Below the pieces are notes generated by a model. It saw only the letters and a program-made list of their open reading frames with translations. It made no database searches and had not been told where the DNA came from. From a bacterium (GTDB lineage: Bacteria; Latescibacterota; UBA2968): DNA of 36,617 nucleotides. The stretch covers positions 1-36,617 of the forward strand of contig JAPUJS010000024.1 of assembly GCA_027296045.1 (NCBI GenBank), read 5' to 3'. A program made the position numbers and the translations under genes. Positions 24,796 to 32,841 of this stretch are shown piece after piece (position 1 is the stretch's first letter; the number at the start of each line of letters is the position of its first letter).

Positions 24796-26871
24796 ATGAC
24801 AGATCCAAAGCACACCAATCGCCTGATTGGCGAGACCAGTCCCTATTTGTTGCAACATGCCCATAATCCGGTGGACTGGTTTCCCTGGTGCGACGAGGTA
24901 TTGCAGAAGGCGGTGGAGGAAGACCGGCCTATTTTTTTGAGCATTGGCTACTCGGCATGTCATTGGTGTCATGTCATGGAGCACGAGTCGTTTGAAAATG
25001 AGTCCATTGCAGAAATCATGAATGCCCATTTTATGAATATTAAGGTGGACCGAGAAGAGAGACCCGATTTGGATGAGATTTATATGAATGCCGTGCAGAT
25101 GATGACCGGATCGGGGGGGTGGCCGATGAGCATTTTTTTAACGCCTCAGGGGCAACCGTTTTACGGAGGAACGTATTTTCCGCCCGACAATCGGTATGGG
25201 CGTCCCGGTTTTCCCCAGGTGCTGGAATCGGTTGCGCAGCATTATCGAAACCATCGGGATAAAGTGAGCGAAGCTGCCGGCCGGTTGATGGACGGGCTTC
25301 ATCGGATGGCCCATTTGAAGGCACTGCCCGAGGCTCTGGAACCGGGATTGTTTTCGGCGGCCTTTGCTCAGATTGCCGGAAATTTTGATAAAAAAAACGG
25401 GGGATTTGGCACTCAGCCCAAGTTTCCGAATACGATGAACCTGTCGATTTGTTTGCGGGAATGGGTTCGCAGGGCAAACCAGGAAGCGTTGGATATGGTG
25501 GTTTTGACCCTGGAGAAGATGGCCCGGGGTGGCATTTACGATCAACTGGGGGGTGGATTCCACCGGTATTCTGTGGACCACCACTGGCTGGCACCGCACT
25601 TTGAAAAGATGCTGTATGACAATGCCCTCCTGGCACGGCTTTATGTAGAGGCCTTTCAGGTGACCCGGAAGCCTTTGTTCCAACGCGTGGTAGATGAAAC
25701 GCTGGCATATGTCATACGGGAGATGACCCATCCGGAGGGCGGATTTTATTCTACACAGGATGCGGACAGCGAAGGGGAAGAGGGGAAGTTTTTTGTGTGG
25801 GAGTCCGATGAGGTGCAAGCCCTGTTGGGAGAAGAAGATGCCGCTTTGTTTGAGCGGTATTTCGACATTCGTTCGGGTGGAAACTTTGAACACGGGATGA
25901 GTATTTTGAATGTGCCGGAAGACCTGGAAGCACTTTCCCGGTTTTTACAGGTAACGCCAGAAAAGTTCCAAACGGCGATCGAAAAAGGGAAACGCATTTT
26001 ATTTGACCATCGGGAAAAGCGGGTGAAGCCGGGCCTGGACGATAAGATCCAGGTCAACTGGAACGGGTTGATGATTTCGGCATTTGCCGTGGCCTATCAG
26101 GCATTTGGAGACCCCGCCTATCTGGAGGCCGGAAGCCGGGCAGCCCAATTTATTCTGGATAATATGCGGTCCGAAGCGGGCGGTTTGTGCCATATTTGGA
26201 AGGATGGCAAGGCCGGGTTTCATGGCTATCAGGACGATTGTGCGTTTTTGATTGCCGGCCTGATTGATCTGTACGAGGCCAGTTTCGATCTGGCCTGGCT
26301 AAAACAGGCACAGGAGCTTACGGAAACGATGATCGCGCAGTTCTGGGACGAAAAAGAGGGGGGCTTCTTTTATACGGGCACGGACCATGAAGCGCTGATT
26401 GTTCGGTCGAAAAACCCGTATGACAATGCCATTCCGTCGGGCAATTCGGTCGGGGCATTCGTTTTGATGCGGCTGGGCGCGTTGCTCGGGCGAGAGGATT
26501 TTTGGGACAAGGCTGAACGGACCATTCGGCTTTTTCAGCCGTTTTTGAAAGAAATGCCTTCGGGGTTTGGGCATATGGCGTGTGCGCTTGATTTTTTCCA
26601 GCAGCGCCCCGTGGAAGTTGCCATTGTGGGTTCTCTTACAGAGGCAGATACCAGGGCATTGGTGGCGGCTGTGAATCGAAACTGGATGCCCAATCGGGTG
26701 GTAAGCGTATCCGATCTGGAAGGGGGAACGGCGGATTGGATTCCTTTGCTCGTGGGAAAAACACAGGTAGATGGCCGCGCAGCGGCTTATGTGTGTCAAA
26801 ATTTTACGTGTTCTGCTCCAGTGACCGATAGCGAAGAACTGGTACATTTGCTTGAAAGCCCCCCCCCATAA
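24796..26871 (+). CDS. YyaL/SSP411-type thioredoxin-domain protein (DUF255)
   Basis: The 691-residue product has the length and layout of the YyaL/spermatogenesis-associated protein 20 family. The N-terminal thioredoxin-like domain begins NRLIGETSPYLLQHAHNPVDW (motif split: SPYLLQHAHNPVDW, 15-28) and carries the CHWC redox-type motif (55-58, SACHWCHVME). DREERPDLD and GGWPMSIFLTP follow. Residues about 200-640 form an (alpha/alpha)6-barrel like that of N-acylglucosamine 2-epimerase/glycosidase folds (GGIYDQLGGGFHRYSVD, HFEKMLYDNALL, STQDADSEGEEGKFFVW). The biochemical function is not established in general. AAGGA precedes the ATG. The last codons contain a run of nine C residues. A bidirectional terminator follows. 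Confidence 0.92.
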   Translation: MTDPKHTNRLIGETSPYLLQHAHNPVDWFPWCDEVLQKAVEEDRPIFLSIGYSACHWCHVMEHESFENESIAEIMNAHFMNIKVDREERPDLDEIYMNAVQMMTGSGGWPMSIFLTPQGQPFYGGTYFPPDNRYGRPGFPQVLESVAQHYRNHRDKVSEAAGRLMDGLHRMAHLKALPEALEPGLFSAAFAQIAGNFDKKNGGFGTQPKFPNTMNLSICLREWVRRANQEALDMVVLTLEKMARGGIYDQLGGGFHRYSVDHHWLAPHFEKMLYDNALLARLYVEAFQVTRKPLFQRVVDETLAYVIREMTHPEGGFYSTQDADSEGEEGKFFVWESDEVQALLGEEDAALFERYFDIRSGGNFEHGMSILNVPEDLEALSRFLQVTPEKFQTAIEKGKRILFDHREKRVKPGLDDKIQVNWNGLMISAFAVAYQAFGDPAYLEAGSRAAQFILDNMRSEAGGLCHIWKDGKAGFHGYQDDCAFLIAGLIDLYEASFDLAWLKQAQELTETMIAQFWDEKEGGFFYTGTDHEALIVRSKNPYDNAIPSGNSVGAFVLMRLGALLGREDFWDKAERTIRLFQPFLKEMPSGFGHMACALDFFQQRPVEVAIVGSLTEADTRALVAAVNRNWMPNRVVSVSDLEGGTADWIPLLVGKTQVDGRAAAYVCQNFTCSAPVTDSEELVHLLESPPP

Positions 26872-26881
26872 TATTTCAATC

Positions 26882-26914
26882 AAAAAGCCCCTCCAGGGTA
26901 AGGAGAGGCTTTTT
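26882..26914. terminator. bidirectional terminator between convergent genes
   Basis: AAAAAGCCCCTCC (26882-26894) and GGAGAGGCTTTTT (26902-26914) pair at 12 of 13 positions around a 7-base loop, with an A run on one side and T run on the other. It serves both yyaL-like (plus) and the DUF151 gene (minus). Confidence 0.9.
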
Positions 26915-26960
26915 GTCTTATGGTCGGCCGGAATATTTCCAGAAATTTCCAGAAATCTTT

Positions 26961-27542
26961 TTAATAAAACCCTCTGGTCTTGGACGGAGTTTGTGAAAGT
27001 GGGTCCGGCGCAGACTTTTCAGGAACCAGGTCGGCTTCGACGCTGTTTTCTTCGAAGATCTGTCGGGCGACATAGATTGGGAATTTCATTCGGACGGCCA
27101 GGGCAATAGAATCACTGGGGCGGGCGTCGACTTCGGTGCGGGTGCCGTCGGCCTGCTGGAGGGTGAGGACGGCAAAATAAGTCCCGGATTCACGATCGTC
27201 GAGAGGACGCATCTGGTCAATTTGCGCAGATAAAATGCGGGTGCCTGCGGCTTCCAGAACATTTTGGAACAGGTCGTGTGTAAGCGGGCGGGGAAAATCG
27301 ACCTCCTGAAGTTTCCGCCAGATGGCGTTGCCTTCGCACTGCCCAATGAAGATGGGCAGGAATCGGTTGGTCTGTCCGTGATGCAGATAGACAATCCAGG
27401 AAGCGTGTCGCTTCAAGGGATAGGCACCGTAGATTTGGGCCTCGATAAAATCTGGCTGGTCGGGGGCCACCTTCTGTCCCGGCGTTTCTTGAGACAAGCA
27501 GGTGAGAATGGTGAGGAGAATACAGGTCCGGAAAAGCGTCAT
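26961..27542 (-). CDS. exported bifunctional-nuclease-domain (DUF151) protein
   Basis: The ATG at 27542 has AAGGAG seven bases upstream, giving 193 residues. Residues 1-22 (MTLFRTCILLTILTCLSQETPG) look like a signal peptide. The rest is a DUF151/bifunctional nuclease domain: LPIFIGQCEGNAI (about 61-73), FPRPLTHDLFQNVLEA (about 83-98) and VDARPSDSIALAVR (about 138-151). Domain members in plants and bacteria have been reported to have DNase/RNase activity. Most bacterial members are cytoplasmic; an exported form is unusual. The last 25 residues are Pro/Ser-rich and probably disordered. Confidence 0.85.
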   Translation of the reverse strand: MTLFRTCILLTILTCLSQETPGQKVAPDQPDFIEAQIYGAYPLKRHASWIVYLHHGQTNRFLPIFIGQCEGNAIWRKLQEVDFPRPLTHDLFQNVLEAAGTRILSAQIDQMRPLDDRESGTYFAVLTLQQADGTRTEVDARPSDSIALAVRMKFPIYVARQIFEENSVEADLVPEKSAPDPLSQTPSKTRGFY

Positions 27543-27651
27543 CGGACACTCCTTATGGGAAGGGGATGGGGACAATCAACCCGATGGTTGGGAAAATATA
27601 GATTGGGTTGGGATGGAATGCAACCCGAATCTGGATACGGCGCTTTGCAGG

Positions 27652-27680
27652 TTGACAAAATCTACCAAAATGTCTATTTT
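27652..27680 (+). promoter_or_regulatory. sigma-70 promoter of the yicC operon
   Basis: TTGACA (27652-27657, perfect) and TATTTT (27675-27680) are separated by 17 bases, leaving a leader of about 50 bases before yicC. It probably drives the long run from yicC towards trkA. Confidence 0.75.
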
Positions 27681-27737
27681 ATAAAGCTTCCTAAATACCT
27701 GAAGTTTATTGACCTTAATCAAGAAATAGAGGCCGCT

Positions 27738-28616
27738 ATGATTGCCAGTATGACCGGCTTTGGAAAAGGAGAGACCGAAGCGGGCGAATATCGTGCTTCC
27801 GTCGAAGTTCGATCGGTAAACGGGCGCTATGGCGACGTGGTCGTGCATATATCCCGCTCCTTATCCGAATTGGAATCTCGGATCAAGTCGGCGGTGCTGG
27901 AAACGGTATCCCGTGGGCGGGTGGATGTTTCGGTGAATGTGGAAGGACAGCAGACCGAGCAGGGACGCCCCGTGTTGAACCTGGATGTCGTGGATGCCTA
28001 TGGGGAGGTATTGGCCGTTTTGAAAGAGCGGTTGCAGTTGTCTGGAGAGGCCGACCTGGCGGCGGTTGTAACCTTGCCCCATCTATTTAATTTTGAATCG
28101 CAGGGCCTGGATTTGGACGCGGTTTGGGAAGCCATCGCACCTGCTATTCAAGAGGCCGTGTCCGGCTGTTTGAATATGCGAAAAGCCGAGGGCAAAAAAC
28201 TGGCCGAAGATTTTGTGGCTCGCATTGGCATTTTGGAAGATTTGCTCCAGCAAGTGGAGGCGCTTGCCCCGGAGCGGGTGGTGACCATCCGCCAGAAGCT
28301 GGAAGACAAGCTGGCCATGTTGCTCACTCCCGAGCAGGTCGATGAGAACCGCCTGTTGATGGAGATCAGCATTTTGGCCGAGCGCAGCGATGTGACCGAA
28401 GAATGCGTGCGCTTCTACAGTCACAATGCGCAGTTCCTGGAAACGATGAAGCGAAATGAGGCGGTCGGGCGTCGGCTGAATTTTCTGCTTCAGGAAATGT
28501 TGCGGGAAGCCAATACCATTGGTTCCAAGGCCGGAGACGCCGAGATTGCCCACCTGGTGGTGGAGATGAAGGAAGAGATCGAGAAGCTTAAGGAGCAGGT
28601 GCAAAATATCGAATGA
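27738..28616 (+). CDS. yicC: YicC-family endoribonuclease
   Basis: The frame is open from 27264, but the family begins with M(I)xSMTGFG, found at 27738 (MIASMTGFGKG), preceded by GAGG five bases upstream. The 292-residue product has the N-terminal YicC domain (EVRSVNGRYGDVVVHI, about 24-39; later SRGRVDVSV) and the C-terminal DUF1732 block (MEISILAERSDVTEECVRF, about 208-226; then GRRLNFLLQEMLREANTIGSK, split at about 244-264). E. coli YicC has been described as an endoribonuclease that lowers the small RNA RyhB. It is followed by gmk and rpoZ, an order widely conserved in bacteria. Confidence 0.93.
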   Translation: MIASMTGFGKGETEAGEYRASVEVRSVNGRYGDVVVHISRSLSELESRIKSAVLETVSRGRVDVSVNVEGQQTEQGRPVLNLDVVDAYGEVLAVLKERLQLSGEADLAAVVTLPHLFNFESQGLDLDAVWEAIAPAIQEAVSGCLNMRKAEGKKLAEDFVARIGILEDLLQQVEALAPERVVTIRQKLEDKLAMLLTPEQVDENRLLMEISILAERSDVTEECVRFYSHNAQFLETMKRNEAVGRRLNFLLQEMLREANTIGSKAGDAEIAHLVVEMKEEIEKLKEQVQNIE

Positions 28617-28634
28617 GTGTGATCTTTACCGCTT

Positions 28635-29318
28635 ATGGAAAAATACGAACCCTCAACCCTTCGGGATTTGCGTCAACGGTTTCAGGACAACCCAGGGGCC
28701 TTTGCTGTTGTTGTGGCCGGGCCGTCGGGGGCGGGGAAGACATCTATTTGTCAGGAAGTGTTGGTGTATGATCCTGACGTCCGGCGTTGTGTGACCACTA
28801 CCACCCGTCCGAAGCGGTCGGACGAAGTCGATGGCGTGATGCGCCATTTTGTTTCTGAGGAAACCTTTGCCGACCTAGAGGTGCAAGACGCATTTGTTGA
28901 GCAGGCGATCGTATACGGGTTTCGATACGGGGCCACGTTTGAAGAGGTTATCAAAGCCCTGTCCGACAACCGTGTGATGCTGATGGATGTGGATGTGCAG
29001 GGGGTGGAGACGTGGAAGCAAGTTTTGCAAAACCACTGTGTGACCGTTTTTGTTTTGCCACCTTCGCTGGAGGAACTCGAAGTTCGACTGAAGGGCAGGC
29101 AGACAGAGGAGGAAACCTCGCTCCAGATCCGATTGGAAAATGCGATTGGAGAAATGCGCCAGGCGGGGTCCTACGATTATTTGATTGTGAACGACGACTT
29201 GGATCGGTCGGTGGCAGATTTGCTGGCCATTATTCGGGCCGAACGCAGCAAGGCCTCACGAAAAAAAGAGGCATTGTCCAACCTGGGTATTTCGGAATCT
29301 TCCGTTGCCCATCACTGA
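28635..29318 (+). CDS. gmk: guanylate kinase
   Basis: This 227-residue protein phosphorylates GMP to GDP with ATP. The P-loop GPSGAGKT is at 29-36, followed by TTTTRPKRSDEVDG (about 54-67), the GMP-binding region and YGFRYGATFEEV (about 93-104, equivalent to the usual HGxxYGT). LIVNDDLDRSVADLLAIIRAE near the C terminus is typical. It has about 20 extra N-terminal residues and a short C-terminal tail compared with E. coli Gmk. It starts 18 bases after yicC; no clear ribosome site is present, so translational coupling is possible. Confidence 0.94.
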   Translation: MEKYEPSTLRDLRQRFQDNPGAFAVVVAGPSGAGKTSICQEVLVYDPDVRRCVTTTTRPKRSDEVDGVMRHFVSEETFADLEVQDAFVEQAIVYGFRYGATFEEVIKALSDNRVMLMDVDVQGVETWKQVLQNHCVTVFVLPPSLEELEVRLKGRQTEEETSLQIRLENAIGEMRQAGSYDYLIVNDDLDRSVADLLAIIRAERSKASRKKEALSNLGISESSVAHH

Positions 29319-29330
29319 AGGAGCACATGG

Positions 29331-29558
29331 ATGGCACAAGTTTTTTTTACAGAAGAGTTTGCTCGAGATGGTTTGAACCCGTATGAGGCGGTTCTTATGG
29401 CCTCCAAGGAATCGCGTCGGCTCAACAAGATTCGCCTGATGAACGACCTGGCCGAGGGGGAAGAAAAGGTCACGACACTGGCCATGAAGCGTCTGGTCAA
29501 CAAAAAGATTGAATTGTCATATGGCGAAGGCGAGGCAGGAGATGCCGCTTCAAAATAG
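29331..29558 (+). CDS. rpoZ: RNA polymerase omega subunit
   Basis: The 75-residue product contains the omega signature: NPYEAVLMASKESRRLNKIR (16-35), followed by KVTTLAMKRLVNKKIEL (46-62). Omega helps assemble and stabilise RNA polymerase and contributes to ppGpp binding. AAGGAG lies 7 bases before the ATG. The gene sits in the classic gmk-rpoZ-coaBC order and its end overlaps the likely coaBC start by 17 bases. Confidence 0.92.
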   Translation: MAQVFFTEEFARDGLNPYEAVLMASKESRRLNKIRLMNDLAEGEEKVTTLAMKRLVNKKIELSYGEGEAGDAASK

Positions 29559-30738
29559 GCGGATTTTGTTGGGTGTAAGCGGGGGGATTGCCGCCTACAA
29601 GGGGGTAGAGGTGATGCGGCGCTTGCAAAAGGCCGGCGCTGAGGTGCGGGTGGTGATGACAAAGGCCGCCCAGAAATTTGTGCAACCCCTCACGTTTGAA
29701 GCCCTGTCGCACCACAAAGTCTATACCGATCTGTTTCCGTCCGAAGGGGATCCCGATGTCATTCACGTGATGTTGGGAAACTGGCCGGACCTGATCGTGG
29801 TTGTCCCGGCAACGGCCAATCTGATCGGTAAGATGGCCCATGGCCTGGCCGATGATTTGCTGACCTGCACCCTTTTGTCTTCTTCGGCGCCCGTTTTGTT
29901 GGCCCCTGCAATGGAAACCCAGATGTATGTACATCCTGCCGTGCAGCGGAATCTGGCTTTTTTGAAAGAGGCGGGATATGCTCAGGTCGGCCCAGAATCC
30001 GGCGATCTGGCCTCGGGCACCCGGGGTGTTGGACGGCTGTCGGAACCAAAAAAAATCGTGGAAGCCGTTTCCGTGTGTCTGGGCAGAACCCAGGATTTTC
30101 GGGGCAAACGCATTGTGGTCACGGCAGGCAGGACCGAACAGGATATCGATCCTGTTCGGTTTATCACCAACCGGTCGACCGGCAAAATGGGGAATGCGGG
30201 TGCACAACAGTCCTGGATGCGAGGGGCCGAAGTGGTGTTGAGTAGTGGACCGCGCAATTTGGAACCGCCCTCCGGGGTGGAAGTGATCGGGATTCGGACG
30301 GTGGCGGACTTGAAGGCGGCAACGACCACGGCGTTTAAAGATGCCGATGCCCTGATTATGACGGCGGCGGTGCTGGATTTCAGGCCCAAAGAGGTGTCGG
30401 CTGCCAAGATCAAAAAGTTGGGGGCCGGGTTGTCCCTAGACCTGGTACCGAACGATGATTTCCTGGTTTCTCTGGGGAAAAACAAGGGCGATCGGGTGGT
30501 GGTAGGCTTTGCAATGGAAACCGAGCAGGGCTTGGAAAATGCCCGGAAGAAACTGGAAGCCAAGCATCTGGATTTGATTGTGTTGAACAATTTGACCGAT
30601 GAAGGGGCGGGATTTGCGGTGGATACCAATGTGGTCACCCTCATCGAGAGCCAGGGACAGGTGGAAGCCCTGCCGCTGATGTCCAAGCAGGCGGTGGCCG
30701 ATCGGATTCTGGACTGGGTGGGAGATCGCTGGGGCTGA
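29542..30738 (+). CDS. coaBC: bifunctional phosphopantothenoylcysteine decarboxylase/phosphopantothenate-cysteine ligase
   Basis: The ATG at 29542 (MPLQNRRILLGVSGG) fits the family start; GAGG lies 6 bases upstream. The protein has 398 residues. The N-terminal CoaC flavoprotein half shows GVSGGIAAYK (11-20), His75 in IHVMLGNW, VVPATANLIGKMAHGLADDLL and PAMETQMY (122-129). The CoaB half begins about 187 with VTAGRTEQDIDPVRFITN (193-210) and STGKMG. It makes phosphopantothenate into 4'-phosphopantetheine via phosphopantothenoylcysteine in CoA synthesis. Two positions differ from the E. coli-type enzyme: Asn125 is Glu and Cys158 is Ser (GDLASG). Similar changes are, as I recall, common in Bacteroidetes-type CoaBC, so activity is not excluded. 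Confidence 0.94.
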   Translation: MPLQNRRILLGVSGGIAAYKGVEVMRRLQKAGAEVRVVMTKAAQKFVQPLTFEALSHHKVYTDLFPSEGDPDVIHVMLGNWPDLIVVVPATANLIGKMAHGLADDLLTCTLLSSSAPVLLAPAMETQMYVHPAVQRNLAFLKEAGYAQVGPESGDLASGTRGVGRLSEPKKIVEAVSVCLGRTQDFRGKRIVVTAGRTEQDIDPVRFITNRSTGKMGNAGAQQSWMRGAEVVLSSGPRNLEPPSGVEVIGIRTVADLKAATTTAFKDADALIMTAAVLDFRPKEVSAAKIKKLGAGLSLDLVPNDDFLVSLGKNKGDRVVVGFAMETEQGLENARKKLEAKHLDLIVLNNLTDEGAGFAVDTNVVTLIESQGQVEALPLMSKQAVADRILDWVGDRWG

Positions 30739-30757
30739 ATTGGGGAGGACGGTTTTT

Positions 30758-31438
30758 GTGGAACCTTCGGTAGAACAGGAAGTCCGAGAGATTCTGGGAC
30801 TTGCAAGGCAGTATTTGAAAGCTCAGGTCGATCTGGGTGTGGGTTGGGTGCCGCGAAAAGAGGGGGTGCAAACCGGTGTGGCAGATGACCTGGAAGCCTT
30901 TCACCAATCGACGCTCGATTGTCAGCAATGTCGGCTGGCGCAGGGCAGGCGGACGGTGGTGTTTGGAAGTGGGAATCCAAACGCCGATATTCTGTTTGTA
31001 GGAGAAGCACCCGGGGCCGAAGAAGACCGCCAGGGTGTGCCTTTTGTTGGGGCTGCCGGGCGGTTGTTGACCCGAATGATTGAATCGATAGGATTGAAGC
31101 GCGAGGCGGTCTATATTGCCAACGTGATCAAGTGTCGGCCCCCCGGCAATCGGGACCCCCAGCGCGATGAAATTGAAGCGTGTGAACCGTATTTGATTCG
31201 ACAAATTGAAATGATTCAGCCGGTTGTGATTTGTACGCTGGGCAGGTTTGCGGCCCAAACCCTATTACAGACCACCGAATCGATGGGCCGGTTGCGCGGC
31301 AAGGTTTTTTCCTACCGGGGCATCAAGCTCATTCCAACCTATCACCCTGCTGCACTGTTGCGAAACGAAGGGTGGAAACGTCCGACCTGGGAAGATTTAA
31401 AGCTGCTTCGCAGGGAATATGACGGCACTCAATTTTGA
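30758..31438 (+). CDS. family-4 uracil-DNA glycosylase (Fe-S)
   Basis: GGGGAGG is 8-9 bases upstream of a GTG at 30758, which is preferred to a TTG at 30740; the product has 226 residues. It has the family-4 UDG motifs GEAPGAEEDRQGVPFVGAAG (82-101), NVIKCRPPGNRDP (122-134) and the HPAALLRN loop (196-203). Cys55 and Cys58 (CQQC), Cys126 and Cys142 fit the four ligands of the 4Fe-4S cluster. The enzyme removes uracil from DNA in base-excision repair. About 50 extra residues precede the domain. It begins 19 bases after coaBC and ends two bases before dnaB. Confidence 0.93.
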   Translation: MEPSVEQEVREILGLARQYLKAQVDLGVGWVPRKEGVQTGVADDLEAFHQSTLDCQQCRLAQGRRTVVFGSGNPNADILFVGEAPGAEEDRQGVPFVGAAGRLLTRMIESIGLKREAVYIANVIKCRPPGNRDPQRDEIEACEPYLIRQIEMIQPVVICTLGRFAAQTLLQTTESMGRLRGKVFSYRGIKLIPTYHPAALLRNEGWKRPTWEDLKLLRREYDGTQF

Positions 31439-31440
31439 GT

Positions 31441-32829
31441 ATGGCGACCCATCAACCCACAGTTCCTATTGAACAGACTTTGGCCGAGCGCACCTTGCCC
31501 CAGGCCCGCGAAGTGGAACGCGCCGTGCTCGGGGCAATGCTCATTGATAACCTGGCTATCGCCCGGGTGGTTGAAGTGCTGGGGGATGAATCCGCATTTT
31601 ACCACACGCCGCACCGCCGGGTGTATGCTGCGATCTTGAAACTGTATGAGCGTGGAGAACCCGCCGATCAGGTGACGCTGTCGGAAGAACTGAGCCGAAG
31701 GGGGCAACTGGACGAAGTGGGCGGGCCGGTCTTTGTTGCCGAACTTGCCGGGGAGATGGCCACGGCGGCCAATGCGGAATACCACGCCAATATTGTTCTG
31801 GAAAAAGCACAGCGACGTCGGTTGATTGATGCGTCCACCCAGACCATTACGGAATCTTATGCGGAAGGCGAAGATGTCCGGGCGATTATTGACCGGGCCG
31901 AGCAGCGGGTTTTCCGCATTGCCGAGGGAGAATTGAGCCAGGGCGTCCGGTCTTTGGAGTCGGCGCTTGGGGAAACGTTCGCCCAAATTGAAAGGGTCCA
32001 CGAACGGGCGGGCGCACTTTCGGGAGTGACGACCGGCTATACCGAAATGGACGAGATTACGGCCGGTTTGCAGGCTTCGGAGATGATCATTTTAGCCTCC
32101 CGCCCCTCGATGGGCAAAACGGCGCTGACGCTCTGTATAGCCCGCAATGCGGCCGTGAAGGGCAATACGCCGGTGTTGTTTTTTTCGTTGGAAATGGGCA
32201 TTGAGCAGTTGATTCAACGGCTGCTCTGTTCCGAGGCCCGGGTGAATTCTCACCGGCTTCGGACCGGCAGGCTTTCCGAAGAAGAGTGGCAGCGGTTGGC
32301 CGCCTGGACGGGGAAGTTGTATGACGCACCCATTTATATCGACGATACGCCAGCGCTGTCGCTTTTAGAGCTACGGGCCAAATCGCGTCGGGCCAAGGTA
32401 GAACACGATATCGGCCTGATTATCATCGACTACTTGCAGTTGATGACAACCTCGAATCAATTCCAGAGCCGAGAGCAAGAAATCGCAGAGATTTCCCGAT
32501 CGGTTAAGGCGCTGGCCAAGGAACTGAAGATACCGGTGGTGGCCTGCGCCCAGCTTTCTCGGGCTGTGGAAGGCCGGGTGGACAAGCGACCTCAGCTGGC
32601 CGATTTGAGGGAATCGGGCAGTCTGGAGCAGGACGCCGACGTGGTGATGTTCCTGTTCCGGCCCGAAGTGTACGGGCTGACCGACGAGGAGGGGAATACC
32701 CAGGAAGGGGTGGCCGAGGTGATTATTGGCAAACAGCGCAACGGTCCGGTAGGCAGTGTGTTTTTGACCTTTGTGGGAGAATATCTGCGCTTTGAAGAGC
32801 CTGAGTTGTACCGGGATTTCCCTCAGTGA
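31441..32829 (+). CDS. dnaB: replicative DNA helicase DnaB
   Basis: The ATG at 31441 lies directly after the previous stop; an upstream TTG in frame is less likely. The 462-residue product has the all-helical N-terminal domain (PQAREVERAVLGAMLID, about 20-36; HRRVYAAILKLYERG), a linker helix, and the RecA-like helicase domain with Walker A RPSMGKTA (221-228), FFSLEM, the Walker B region IIIDYLQLM, ACAQLSRAVEGR and DLRESGSLEQDADVV. DnaB is the hexameric 5'-3' helicase at replication forks. The ribosome site is weak, so it may be translated by coupling to the glycosylase gene. No intein is present. Confidence 0.97.
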   Translation: MATHQPTVPIEQTLAERTLPQAREVERAVLGAMLIDNLAIARVVEVLGDESAFYHTPHRRVYAAILKLYERGEPADQVTLSEELSRRGQLDEVGGPVFVAELAGEMATAANAEYHANIVLEKAQRRRLIDASTQTITESYAEGEDVRAIIDRAEQRVFRIAEGELSQGVRSLESALGETFAQIERVHERAGALSGVTTGYTEMDEITAGLQASEMIILASRPSMGKTALTLCIARNAAVKGNTPVLFFSLEMGIEQLIQRLLCSEARVNSHRLRTGRLSEEEWQRLAAWTGKLYDAPIYIDDTPALSLLELRAKSRRAKVEHDIGLIIIDYLQLMTTSNQFQSREQEIAEISRSVKALAKELKIPVVACAQLSRAVEGRVDKRPQLADLRESGSLEQDADVVMFLFRPEVYGLTDEEGNTQEGVAEVIIGKQRNGPVGSVFLTFVGEYLRFEEPELYRDFPQ

Positions 32830-32841
32830 CGGGAGGCGGTT

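Noticed and set aside
26855..26870. Run of nine C residues at the end of the yyaL-like gene as a phase-variation tract
   Set aside because: It encodes the last Pro codons just before the stop, so slippage would hardly change the protein; it may matter only as a sequencing-error risk.
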